Shown here: positions 44,101-63,659 of the stretch, piece after piece
How the letters are laid out: the number at the start of each line of letters is the position of its first letter
How positions within the stretch are numbered: the first letter of the stretch is position 1
Assembly (NCBI RefSeq): GCF_023053635.1
Contig: NC_086192.1
Span: forward strand, 14,856,001-14,920,000
Source of the DNA: Elgaria multicarinata webbii
Taxonomy: Eukaryota; Chordata; Lepidosauria; Squamata; Anguidae
Direction of reading: 5' to 3'
DNA: 64,000 nt
Notes under the pieces: generated by a model
Database searches by the model: none
What the model was told of the DNA's origin: nothing
The model's input: the letters and a program-made list of their open reading frames with translations, nothing else
Made by a program: the position numbers and the translations under genes

Positions 44101-47100
44101 TCTTGTCATACGCTAAGCGGGGAGAAAGAAAGAAAGGAGAGAGAGAGAGAGAAAAGCATTCACAATGGGCCATTTGCAGCTTTCATTTCAAGATATGGAA
44201 GCACTCAGCCACACGTCTGACCTCGCCAAATGTTGCACTACCCCCTTCGCCGGCCGCTTTGTGCAGCAGCCTGAGGCAAGGTGACCGCTTCAGGGGGATG
44301 TCTTTAGACTCCAGCTCAGTTCAGACGACACGTTAGTCAACGCAGTGGGAAAACTCCACTCAACGGTTGAGTTTTCAGGGGGTGCTCCACGCACAACCTG
44401 TTCTAACTCCACCGTTATGTGACTGTGGGCTCCCGTGATGTTTGCTGGACAGTTCCTCTGCCCATTCTCCTCCCCTGGTCCTCCTGATGGCATTCCATCA
44501 GTCCTTGCTGCAAACCCCCCCCCCCCAACCCAATCCCAGTAGCTCTCCTAGAGCGGCATTCGCTCCTTTCTCCGCTCTTGCCAGGAACTCTGTAGCCAGG
44601 GGGGAAAGTCAACGCAACGGAGCCCGCCACACAACAGCTGTGCAGGAACTCTCCTCTGCACAGTGTGGATATTCTGTGTGGAGTGTTTTCCAAAAAAAAA
44701 ACCCCAAACCCACCGTTGCGTGGGTTTTTCCCGCCAGACAACACATTTCTCAACGGTGGTGTAAAAACTCCACCGTGAAGTTCTAAAACCACAGTTGAGA
44801 AACAGTGTTGTCTGAACTGAGCCATCCTTGGCGCAGACCGTACCAAGAAGCCTTCTGCAACCTCTTGACCTCTGGGTGTGTTTGACGGCAACTTCCATGG
44901 TTCCCAGCCACGGCCAAGTCTGTTTTTAGACTTCAGTCTTGTGAGAAACAGCCCTGCTACATCAACCACAACAAAAAACCCTTCCCCACCTGCTCAACTG
45001 CAATAGAAAGAAGAAGAGTACGTTTTAGGTCTTTATCCACTTCGTACAAATCATAATCTATGTCGAAAGCGGCCTCCACGGATTCAGTTTTGCCATCGTA
45101 CACCACACAGTATCTGACACACTCCAGGTTGACAGACGGAGGAACCATGTATTTGCCCAATGGATTCTTTGAAAAGAAGAAGAGAAAGGGAGAGGAGGAT
45201 GCTGAATATGCTACAAAGCACAACTCCAGCGAATTAGGGACCCCTGAAAGGGAATCCTAGAATCGTAGAGTTGGAAGGGGCCCTTAAGGCCATGGAGTCT
45301 GACACCCTGCTCAATGCAGGAATCCACCCTCAAGCATCCTTGACAGACGGCTGTCCAGCTGACTCTTAAATTTTAAACCAGTGTCAAATGGGTGTGCCAC
45401 GCTCATTCCTTGAGGTGCCCCATCTGAACATATTCCACAAGTTAGAACAAGCCATGTGTGTTTCCTTAAAACATGAAAGTGCTTTCTGTTTGTAACCGGA
45501 ACTGTTGTTTTTTAATGGATACTGGTGTTTTTATACTGGTGTTTTTATATTTCTGATGGTTTTTAAATGTTGTATACTTTTTTTTAATGTTTACTGTTTT
45601 TAACTTTTGTAAACCGCCCAGAGAGCTTCGGCTGTGGGGCGGTATATAAATGTAATAAATAAATAAATAAACCAGAGGGTGTGAAATGGACAATATTGTG
45701 GGCAGGGCAGAAGTTCTGCGACAGGCACTAGGAAAGGATTGCTAAGTGCAACCTGCAGTATCCAAGGCCTATATATACACTAGTTGCTGGGGAACATGGG
45801 TGGGAGGGTGCTGTTGCACCATATCCTGCTTGTTCATTCCTGGTCGACAGCTGGTTGGCTACTGTGTGAACAGAGCGTTGGACTAGATGGACCCTTGGTC
45901 TGATTCAGCATCAGGGCTCTTCTGATATTCTTATGAAATTGTATTTATTTAATTTATTTATTTATTGCATTTATATCCCGCCTTCTTTTCCCTCCAAGGA
46001 ACTCGAGGCAGTATGTATAACCCTCCTCTCCATTTTATATTTTTTAAAAAGTAGATCCCCTATGGACGCACGTTCATTACTCATGTTAAACCTTGTCCTG
46101 TGCAAACTCTGGGAAGCCTCTTTCTGGGAAACCTCAAGTCTCAGCCAATTTTCCCCACTGCTGGACCCTCCAGATGGGTTGCAGCACAACTCCTAGCGTG
46201 AGCTTCCGGGCCTGGGATTCTCCTGTTCACTGCCCAAGCCGTAGGAGCGGACGTGAAGTAACAGCCATCACATCCAAGAACGTGACTCACCGTTTTGGCT
46301 CGTATCGCTGTCACCAAGTGGCTTTCGTTGTACTCCCTTTTCGTACGAGCGTCTGAAAATGAGAGCCGGAGGGGGGGGAAGGCAGAACAAAGAAAACTAT
46401 TTATTGGGTGGATTAGAAATGTACTAAACAAAGAAATAAAAGGTCTTGCTTGGTATTGAAACCTGAGCAATCCGGTTCCGCTTTCGTTGCTTACTTTTTA
46501 AGACTCCTGTAGTCTTTTTATTTGCATGCTAGGTTAGCGTACAGATTTAGCACGAAGGCAGCGAGAATTCCTTCCCACCACTGTTTCTGCCCGAATCGTC
46601 GACCTGGCTTCCCCCAGGGAGAACGATCCTGCGCTGTGTGTCTGCGTTGGGAAGGCCGGACTACACAGCCACATGGAATACCGTATACCATCCTTCCCCA
46701 AAAGGAAGCTTTCCAGTTGTTTTGGACTGGACAAGGCAGCTGGACAAGCATCTGTCAGGGATGCTTTAGGGTGGATTCCTGCATTGAGCAGGGGGTTGGA
46801 CTCGATGGCCTTGTAGGCCCCTTCCAACTCTGCTATTCTATGATTCTATGACTACAACACCTATCATGTCTTATGGCCAAGGGTAATGGGCATTGTAGTC
46901 CAAAGCATCTGGAGGGACACCAATTTAGGGAAGTCTGAGTCTTATCAGTGACTGCCGGCCTTGATGGCTATATTAGGGTGACCCTATGAAAAGGAGGACA
47001 GGGCTCCTGTATCTTTAACAGTTGCATAGAAAAGGGAATTTCAACAGGTGTCATTTGTATGTATGCAGCACCTGGTGAAATTCCCTCTTCCTCACAACAG

Positions 47101-49664
47101 TTAAAGCTGCAGGAGCTATACTAGAGTGACCAGATTTTAAAAAGGGCAGCTTTAACTGGTGTGATGAAGAGGGAATTTCACCAGGTTCTCCATATATACA
47201 AATGACACCTGCTGAAATTCCCTTTTCAATACAACTGTTAAAGATACAGGAGCCCGGTCCTCCTTTTCATAGGGTCACCCTAGGCTATATTCAACACCCA
47301 GTTTCAGAGGCAGGTAGCCTACAAGTCACACCTGCTGTGGAGTAATAGCGGGGAAAGGTCTATTGCTTGTCAGAGGAGTCTACCTGGCTTAGATGGACTT
47401 TGAGAAACCAGATGCAGCCGTAAAAGGCCCTTAAGTCTGATTTAACAGGACTCTTCTGACCTTCCTGCACTACCAGAGGCCTATCGTGAGGAGGAGCATA
47501 GCCGTTGCAGTGAATCACGAAGGGCAAACTCCAATTATTCATTTACCGGGAGAGATTGCCGGGAGAGATTCATCAGCTTAACAGAATATAAGAAAGCCAT
47601 AAAGACTGATCTCTTCCGGCAGGCCTACCCAGTCGGATTTTAAATTTGCCTTTTAATAATGTGCTGCTTTTAATGATGCACTGGTTTAAAACGTTTGAAT
47701 TAGTTGTATGTATTTTATGGTGTTTTATTTGGGTTGTGCCCTGCCTCGATCCAGAGGGAGAGGCGGGTAACAAATAAATAAATATATTATTATTATTATT
47801 ATTTACAAGTATTTTTTTACCTTGTTTTCACCCCAAAAAAGGTCTCTCCCTTATCACGATGTGTTCCTGGGAGGCAGCCTCCCAGCGGCCCTTGGCTGAA
47901 GCATGAATTAATTTTATTTAACACCACGCGGTTTGGGAATAGCTGGTGCAGACAACAAACCCTTGGGGATATTTCTCAGAGAGTGAGAGTTTGCTTACTT
48001 CAAAGCCAAGGAAACGAAGACAGCTCAGCGGAGATGTTAATTATACTGTGCTAATGGGATAGAGGCCTTAGCTAGACCTAAGGATTATTCCGGGGTCGTC
48101 CCTGCCTGCTCCCGGGACATCCTGTGTGTCATTTACATGAACAGGGATGACCCCGGGACGATCCCAGGATAAACCTTAGGTCTAGCTAAGGCCTAAGTCT
48201 ACTTCTGGGAACTGAATTCCAACACATTTGGAGGAAAAACCAAAAACCAAATGAGAAAAGCATCTAAATCAGGTGAAAAGAAGGGGAAAAACAGGTTGGG
48301 CTTTGCATCAATAATCTCCTTTGCATTCTGAGAACCTGTTTATCCGTTCTTTTCAACACATTTGGAGGCCACTGGGATGGGGAAGGATTGTCTACCTCAA
48401 AGGGTAGTTGTAAGAATTAAAGGACAGCCTGTTCCTGAGTGAGCCTGCCCATTCCTTGAGATTTTCTTCTTCCCATCATGCCTCAGGTAGGCACTGATGG
48501 GTGATGGACCCTTTTCTGTGGTGACACAAGAAATTTTCCACTCCCGTAGGTCTTCAGTGTAGTGCCGGTGGGCACCTTTTAAAACACACACCCAGCTTCC
48601 TGCCTCTCCTCATTTTTATTTTATTTCTTAAGAATTTTTTAAATTATTAATTTTAAACGCTGCAAAGTGACATGGTGCCTTCCAGCGGGTAACTATATGG
48701 AAAGGAGGACAAGGCTCCTGTATTTTTAACAAGTTGCATAAAAAGGGGGAATTTCAGCAGGTGCTATTTGCATGCATGCAGCACCTGGTGAAATTCCTTC
48801 TTATTTATTTATTTATTTATAACATTTGTATCCCACCCTATATCATTAAGATCTCAGGGCGGCGTACATCACAACAGTTAAAGCTGCAGGAGTCCTTCCC
48901 TCTTGACCCAGATACTTATATTTAATTGAAGTCTAGGTAGCTTTATTTATTTATTTATAAATAAATACATAAATAAATTTATTACATTTATATCCTGAAG
49001 GGACCCAAGGCGGTGTACATAATCCTCCTCCTCTCCATGTTATCCTCACAACAACAACCCTGTGAGGTGGGTTGGGCTGAGAGTCTGTGACTGGCCCAGA
49101 GTCACCCAGTGGGCTTCCATGGCCGAGTGGGGACGAGAACCCGGTTCTCCCGACTCCCAGTCCAACACTTTAGCCACTACACCACATTGGCTTTATACCC
49201 ATTATTTGGGTCCTAATTTCTGTGGCCATGGAAAATAGTTCTTGACCATCCTCCCTGTGGCACCCTTTGATGTACTAGAACATTGCTAACAAGTCTCCCT
49301 TCAGTCTCTTTTTCTCCAGACTGAACATCGCAAGTTCCTTCAGCCTGTCCTCAACTCCCTGTATCGTCTTCGTTGCCCTCCTCTGAACTGAAGGTTCTCA
49401 TTTCTAGCTGCAACAGAGTTCTTGACAGTAGTGCAAACATGTCCCCCGTGAAACGTTTCTAAACAGTTGAACAAACTACAGCGCGCAAACCTGTAACCTT
49501 AATTCCCACTGCATAATTTCTTGCTATAAATATGGCTTAGCACACACGCTCGCTAACTTACCCAGTAAACATAGAAAGTTTAGTTCTGCCAGTCTAGAGA
49601 CCTTTGTGCACTGGTTCAACAAATTATACAGTTCCGTTGGCTCGCACAACGACACCCCTGCCAT
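37995..49664 (-). CDS. STYXL1: STYXL1 (MK-STYX) pseudophosphatase, 9 coding exons
   Basis: STYXL1 has an N-terminal rhodanese/CH2-like domain and a C-terminal dual-specificity phosphatase fold without activity; the mammalian protein binds G3BP1 and the mitochondrial phosphatase PTPMT1. Exons in transcript order: 49664-49562, 46352-46291, 45166-45022, 44112-44053, 43576-43431, 42935-42790, 40695-40598, 39233-39124, 38126-37995. They assemble to 333 residues (human 313); the extra 20 match the 60-bp exon 44112-44053. The signature loop reads [10 protein letters not shown], with Ser266 where active enzymes have the catalytic Cys (HCx5R), as in human FSTQGISRS. The start [14 protein letters not shown] aligns with human [14 protein letters not shown]. 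The donor at 45021 is weak. The gene is head-to-head with MDH2 and tail-to-head with TMEM120A. Confidence 0.93.
38310..38690 (-). repeat. L2-like LINE variant
   Basis: Inverted, degraded ORF end (cagagctctggagcagccac region). STYXL1 last intron. Confidence 0.6.
38838..38978 (+). repeat. CR1 LINE 3' tail
   Basis: Starts at cccacactagaggccttcaa and ends tattctatgattctag. Confidence 0.9.
39124..39233 (-). CDS. STYXL1: STYXL1 exon: pseudo-active-site loop
   Basis: Encodes [20 protein letters not shown] then [16 protein letters not shown]. The catalytic Cys position is Ser, so hydrolysis is not expected. It is framed by gtttag and gtaagt. Confidence 0.95.
39348..39557 (+). repeat. CR1 LINE ORF2 fragment without tail
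   Basis: Encodes [15 protein letters not shown]-type residues and stops at cctgactgttg. Confidence 0.88.
40045..40320 (-). repeat. CR1 subfamily B 3' end
   Basis: Inverted: ctgctggatcagaccgaggg to caacccccttttcaagccat. A second inverted copy lies at 40890-41085. Confidence 0.75.
40598..40695 (-). CDS. STYXL1: STYXL1 exon: phosphatase fold, central
   Basis: Encodes [20 protein letters not shown] then [12 protein letters not shown]. Human has [20 protein letters not shown]. It is framed by tcccag and gtgagt. Confidence 0.94.
41110..41560 (-). repeat. L2-like LINE variant
   Basis: The - strand encodes [20 protein letters not shown] and [20 protein letters not shown]. Confidence 0.75.
41640..41800 (+). 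repeat. tRNA-derived SINE
   Basis: B-box-like gggttcaattccctgc in a tRNA-like head, followed by a degraded body. A shorter relative lies at 40800-40890. Confidence 0.55.
41900..42535 (-). repeat. L2-like LINE variant ORF fragment
   Basis: The - strand encodes [20 protein letters not shown] and [25 protein letters not shown]1 intron. Confidence 0.8.
42790..42935 (-). CDS. STYXL1: STYXL1 exon: start of phosphatase fold
   Basis: Encodes [40 protein letters not shown] and NVSEQPGT. It is framed by cccacag and gtaagt. Confidence 0.96.
43090..43373 (+). repeat. CR1 LINE 3' fragment
   Basis: From ggacatgtaataatgagctc to the tail ctatgattctatgac, 45 bp beyond which lies a STYXL1 exon boundary. Confidence 0.9.
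43431..43576 (-). CDS. STYXL1: STYXL1 exon: end of rhodanese-like domain
   Basis: Encodes [31 protein letters not shown] and [14 protein letters not shown]. Human has [20 protein letters not shown]. It is framed by cctag and gtgaga. Confidence 0.94.
44053..44112 (-). CDS. STYXL1: STYXL1 60-bp symmetric exon (possible cassette)
   Basis: Strong acceptor (pyrimidine tract then gcttag) and strong donor ag|taagt context. It encodes [19 protein letters not shown] in phase 1-1. Skipping it keeps the frame (Asn becomes His at the junction) and gives 313 residues. No clear human counterpart for these residues is recognised. Confidence 0.75.
44314..44822. mobile_element. Foldback DNA element
   Basis: Ends GCTCAGTTCAGACGACAC and, inverted, GCTCAGTTCAGACAACAC. 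Inner arms share actccaccg motifs. 509 bp, no open frame of note, no clear target duplication. STYXL1 intron. Confidence 0.7.
45022..45166 (-). CDS. STYXL1: STYXL1 exon: rhodanese-like domain, weak donor
   Basis: Encodes [24 protein letters not shown] and an acidic stretch [14 protein letters not shown]. The open frame runs on to gag cag|gtgggg at about 44991. Only the weak donor aaac|gtactc leaves the single base needed to read the next exons, so the 3' boundary is provisional. Confidence 0.8.
45255..45370 (-). repeat. CR1 LINE 3' tail
   Basis: Inverted tagaatcgtagagttggaag to tgtccagctgact. Confidence 0.85.
45500..45935 (+). repeat. L2-like tail followed by CR1 subfamily B 3' UTR
   Basis: 45500-45672 ends gaccgcc-type motif and (AAAT)n; 45735-45935 contains gctggggaacatgggtggga and ctgatattcttatg. 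Confidence 0.75.
46291..46352 (-). CDS. STYXL1: STYXL1 exon: rhodanese-like domain
   Basis: Encodes [20 protein letters not shown] after completing the Asp codon. It is framed by tttcag and gtgagt. Human reads VRSKWEYDESHVITALRVK. Confidence 0.94.
46732..46853 (+). repeat. CR1 LINE 3' tail
   Basis: From caaggcagctggacaagcat to tctatgattctatgac; foldback-MITE sequence adjoins on the right (to 46935). Confidence 0.88.
46974..47282. mobile_element. hAT-type foldback element with perfect 8-bp TSD
   Basis: 309 bp. About 50-bp nearly identical terminal inverted repeats beginning TAGGGTGACCCTATGAAAAG. Flanked by GGCTATAT at 46966-46973 and 47283-47290. No transposase. STYXL1 first intron. Confidence 0.92.
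47570..47790 (+). repeat. L2-like LINE 3' end
   Basis: gactgatctcttccggcagg ORF end and tail ctgcctcgatccagagggag, (AAAT)n. Confidence 0.7.
48063..48194. mobile_element. Hairpin MITE, AGGCCTTAGCTAGACC family
   Basis: 132 bp. The first 21 bases (AGGCCTTAGCTAGACCTAAGG) are perfectly inverted at the other end and the similarity continues for about 40 bp. No convincing target duplication. Confidence 0.8.
48690..48905. mobile_element. Decayed copy of the 46974 hAT-type element, interrupted
   Basis: ggaaaggaggacaaggctcc through gcacctggtgaaattcc matches the left arm and middle of 46974-47282. A tail-like insertion (48803-48870, (TTTA)n, gcggcgtac) splits it before cacaacagttaaagctgcag. Confidence 0.7.
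48950..49195 (-). repeat. tRNA-derived SINE, near full length
   Basis: The - strand begins gccaatgtggtgtagtggct (A-box-like), has gggttctcgtcccc (B-box-like), then ccatggaagcccactgggtg and a body ending in (TTTA)n. An old CR1-like piece follows to 49400. Confidence 0.8.
49562..49664 (-). CDS. STYXL1: STYXL1 first coding exon
   Basis: Encodes [20 protein letters not shown] then [14 protein letters not shown], ending in one base of the Asp codon before gtaagt. It aligns strongly with the human N-terminus, which fixes the start. Confidence 0.93.
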
Positions 49665-50139
49665 CACGCTTATCCAAGAATGATTCACCCCGGGAGATAC
49701 TACTGCATTCTCAAACGGTGGAGTCCTGTACAGTAGACAAATTCACATTCATGTGGTTCATCCATGAATAGAAATAGGCTCTTCACATCTATCTGAAAAT
49801 CCAAGAGATTTGTACTGTGCAAGAATATGGCTATCAGGTTCAACCTAAAAACACACATTTTAGTAATATGCACACACACACACACACGTTTTACAAATAA
49901 AAATTACAATTTTAAATGTGTGTGCGTGTATGTGTGATTTTGAATTAAAAATGTCCTGCAAAAATGTCCTGCAAAATGTCCTGCAAAGTTAGGCGCTTAG
50001 GAAAGGATAGGAGCCCACCCACCCACCTGTGGGGCTTGGGTTTCCGTTGTTATGACAACCGTGGCTCCTGTTGCTAGGGGGCCTCTGCCAACCGTTGCCA
50101 CGGTAACCGTGGAACCTGGTACCCATAACGCCGGCCAAC

Positions 50140-50809
50140 GACAAGATCTCGCGTTGCTTTGAGCCAAAAGAGACAAACTCTCGCGAGAGTTGGGAAAACC
50201 GGCTCTTTGGGCCTGGTTCTCCTGTAGTCAGGAGTTTAAATCCCAGCGATTATATAAACCGAAATCAGCCTCTCTTGTACTTTTCCAGCCGGTTCTCGTG
50301 ACTGTTTTAGACATCGAGAATAAGAAGACAGGGAAACGTTGAGGGAACGTCTCACGAGAACTGGCGGAGTCTCGCGAGACTTAGGAAAGTTTAAATCAGC
50401 AAGTCTTTATTTCTACGCGTTCCAAATTTAAAAACACGAAGGAAGGTTTTGTGGGACTGAAACTCGATTCAGAAAGATAATAAAGATAATTATTATTATT
50501 ATTTTAAAAAATGGCCTACAGCCCCCAGCATGCACCAGCCACCTGGAGCATGCTGGGAGTTGTAGGCCTATTTTTTCCTTGTCTCAACAGGCCTAGGCTT
50601 TCGCCCTTAAACGGTATTGGCGCAGGTCTCGCGAGGCTTCATGGGCGAAACATCGCGATAAAACGTGACGTCAGTGGGCGGGGCTTCAAGCGGCCGGCCG
50701 GGAGCTCGAGATCTCGCGAGACCTTGGCCAACCTCTCGCGTTGCCCTCGCTGACTGGAGGTCGTCGACGAAGGAGACTCTTCCGCCCCTCGCAGCCGACC
50801 GGTCCCGCC
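50140..50809. promoter_or_regulatory. Divergent STYXL1/MDH2 promoter with TCTCGCGAGA cluster
   Basis: Perfect TCTCGCGAGA palindromes at 50179-50188 (12-bp palindrome 50178-50189), 50370-50379 (12-bp 50369-50380) and 50712-50721; one-mismatch copies at 50350-50359 and 50627-50636. A CRE TGACGTCA lies at 50666-50673, an ATCGCGAT palindrome at 50652-50659 and a GC box GGGCGGGGC at 50676-50684. There is no TATA box. This element is known from CpG-island, often bidirectional, housekeeping promoters. A candidate STYXL1 5'-UTR donor on the - strand (CAG|GTGGGT) is near 50031. Confidence 0.85.
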
Positions 50810-61121
<10,312 letters not shown>

Positions 61122-61189
61122 TAAAAGAATAAAAACATATTTTTTAAAAAAGTACTATTTTTTAAAAGAACAGAGTTCTGGTTAAAACC

Positions 61190-61620
61190 ATGGCTGAAGG
61201 TTTTCACTCAAGGAAAGCCTCCTGAAACAGCGGCGATTTTTAGGAGGTTCTGGAAGCAACACAACCTTTGGGCCTGCCTGACCTCCAGAGGCAGGGCATT
61301 ACATAGGAGGAGGGCCACCACACTAAAAGCTCTTCTCCTGGTAGACTCCAATCAGGACATAGAATCCTAGAATCCTAGAATAGTAGAGTTGGAAGGGGCC
61401 TACAAGGCCATCGAGTCCAACCTCCTGCTCAATGCAGGAATCCACCCTAAAGCATCCCTGACAGGTGGTTGTCCAGCGGCCTCTTGAAGGCCTCTGGTGT
61501 GGGAGAGGCCACAACCTCACCAGGCAACTGATTCCATTGTCCATGTGGAACCAGCAAGAGCATTCCCTCTGATGCACTCAGTGATTGGGCAGGTTAGTAA
61601 GAGAAAAGGAGCCCTCTTTT
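61190..61620 (-). repeat. L2-like variant interrupted by CR1
   Basis: L2-like pieces at 61190-61350 and 61552-61620 (tccatgtggaaccagcaaga) are split by an inverted CR1 tail fragment (61355-61545). Confidence 0.8.
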
Positions 61621-61699
61621 TCTGAAGCCTTTCCCAGCATGGTGTGCTCCAGATGTATCAGGCCGCAACTCCCAGCGTTCCTGACTGTGGAATGTGAAC

Positions 61700-62010
61700 C
61701 GAATGCTGGACTCGATGGCCCCTTCCAACTCTGCTATTCTATGATTCTGTGTCCAGACAGAATCTGGCTTCCTGTCACATGAGCCCCTTATTCTGCATCT
61801 TGCCCTCTGGGAGAATCCAGAAAAGATCCTGACCCTTCTCTGGGTGACAACCTTTCAAGTCCTTGAAGAGTGCTCTCATGTCTCCCCTCAACCTTCTCTT
61901 CTCCAGGCTAAACATGCCCAGTTGTTTCAGTCTCTCCTCATAAGGCTTTGTTTCCAGACCCCTGATCATCCTGGTTGCCCTCCTCTGAACACGCTCTGAA
62001 CACAATCCAT
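61700..62010. repeat. CR1 tail (+) abutting inverted CR1 ORF2 fragment
   Basis: The tail tattctatgattctgtg ends at 61757 and the opposite-strand body starts at once (agaatctggcttcctgtc). Confidence 0.8.
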
Positions 62011-62054
62011 CATTTTAAAAGCATGCAGCTGATCTAACCTCCATAATTCAATAA

Positions 62055-62458
62055 GTTATAGAATCCTAGAATAGCAGAGTTGGAAGGGGCCTACAAGGCC
62101 ATCGAGTCCAACCCCCTGCTCAATGCAGGAATCCACCCTAAAGCATCCCTGGCAGATGGCTGTCCAGCTGCCTCTTGAAGGCCTCTAGTGTGGGAGAGCT
62201 CACAACCTCCCTAGGTAGCTGGTTCCATTGTCGTACTGCTCTAATAGTCAGAAAGTTTTTCCTGATGTCCAGCTGGAATCTGGCTTCCTTTAACTTGAGC
62301 CCCTTATTCCGTGTCCTGCACTCTGGGAGTATCGAGAAGAGATCCTAGCCCTCCTCTGTGTGACAACCGTCTAAGTATTTGAAGAGTGCTATCATGTCTC
62401 CCCTCAGCCTTCTCTTCTCCAGGCTAAACATGCCCAGTGCTTTCAGTCTCTCCTGAAC
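62055..62458 (-). repeat. CR1 LINE 3' fragment
   Basis: Inverted tail (tagaatcctagaatagcaga) to the ORF2 region. MDH2 intron after exon 5. Confidence 0.92.
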
Positions 62459-63022
62459 TAAGCCCCTCCTGAGCTCCTGTAGCATGGGTCTTGTTCCCCG
62501 CTCATCAAATCACTAAGCAGCAGGAATTTGGCCTTTGCTTCCTCGCCGTCTCTGTCGCCAGCTAGAAAAGTCTGGTGAAAGAAGCAGAGGAGCCTGCTGT
62601 CCTGTCGAAGCGTCCAGGCCCAAGACAAAAACTGGTCTCTGGCCAGTGGCAAAACGCTGCCGCGCGTTTGAGCAGGACAGCCTGTCCCCTCTTCACCTTG
62701 ACGTGAGGTCGCAGGGATAATAAATAGAAATCCCATGATGCGGTTTTGATTTACTCCTTTGGGCTTCGGACGCCCGCCAGATCCTTTGCAGAACCGCCCT
62801 CTGTGTATTTTTAGCCTGCGATCGGGGCGTAAAGGAGTGACAGCAGACAGGTCTTTTCTCTCTTGCCACGTGTGGATCACATAGCTGGTGGCTAAAGTGC
62901 TCAGTTGTGTTTCCAGAAATCAGGCTTTCAAGCCTGTTAGGTTAAACAGGCTGTTTACAAGCTGGAGCACTTTAAAAATAAATATCTGGTTTTATCAGGC
63001 TAGAGAGTTGAAAACCTTAGAG

Positions 63023-63148
63023 CAGCCTTCCTCAACCTGGGGCGCTCCAGATGTGTTGGACTGCATCTCCCAGAATGCCCCAGCTGGCTGGGGCATTCTG
63101 GGAGATGTAGTCCAACACATCTGCAGCGCCCCAGGTTGAGGAAGGCTG
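63023..63148. mobile_element. hAT-type hairpin MITE with perfect 8-bp TSD
   Basis: 126-bp hairpin of the same family as 11948-12077, starting CAGCCTTCCTCAACCTGG. Flanked by CCTTAGAG at 63015-63022 and 63149-63156. Confidence 0.92.
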
Positions 63149-63659
63149 CCTTAGAGAGTTGTAAACTGTTGAAAGCCGCCCGAAGAGTTTCAGCTATTGG
63201 GCGTTATAGAAAAGAAATCAATAATACTAGGGTATACTACCCTATATACTAGGGTGTAGGATTAATCAATAATAGTAGGGTATCCCTTGTGTTGTTCCCT
63301 GTGTTCCCCCCTCCCCTAATTCATAGAATACATCCTGTAAATTCAATACAATGGCATGCTGTTGCCTCATTCCGCCCCTCCAAACATTCTTACCGTTTAG
63401 AGAATAACTTGGCCAGGACGGATAGTCTTGGAAATTAGGGGCAGCAGAAAGGTAGGAGCCCTATTCTTTCCGGTTCCACACGAGGGAAGGCCCCACGTTT
63501 TCACCTGGTGCTTTACCACTTGGGCTTTCCTGTTTCATGAGGGCTAGGAACCTTTTTAGAAGTGGTCAAATGAAAGCCAAGACGTGTATCTGCATCAGTG
63601 GTCTCTGCGGGGCTACGCTGGTTGTGCGCTGGGATTTATGTTTCATGTGATTTCTGCTA

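Noticed and set aside
44991-45021. Longer STYXL1 exon ending at gagcag|gtgggg
   Set aside because: It would leave phase 0 and bring the following conserved exons into a frame with a stop, losing the [11 protein letters not shown] homology.
48950-49195. Possible tRNA gene
   Set aside because: It has A- and B-box-like sequences but no cloverleaf, a non-tRNA body and a LINE-like tail, so it is a SINE.
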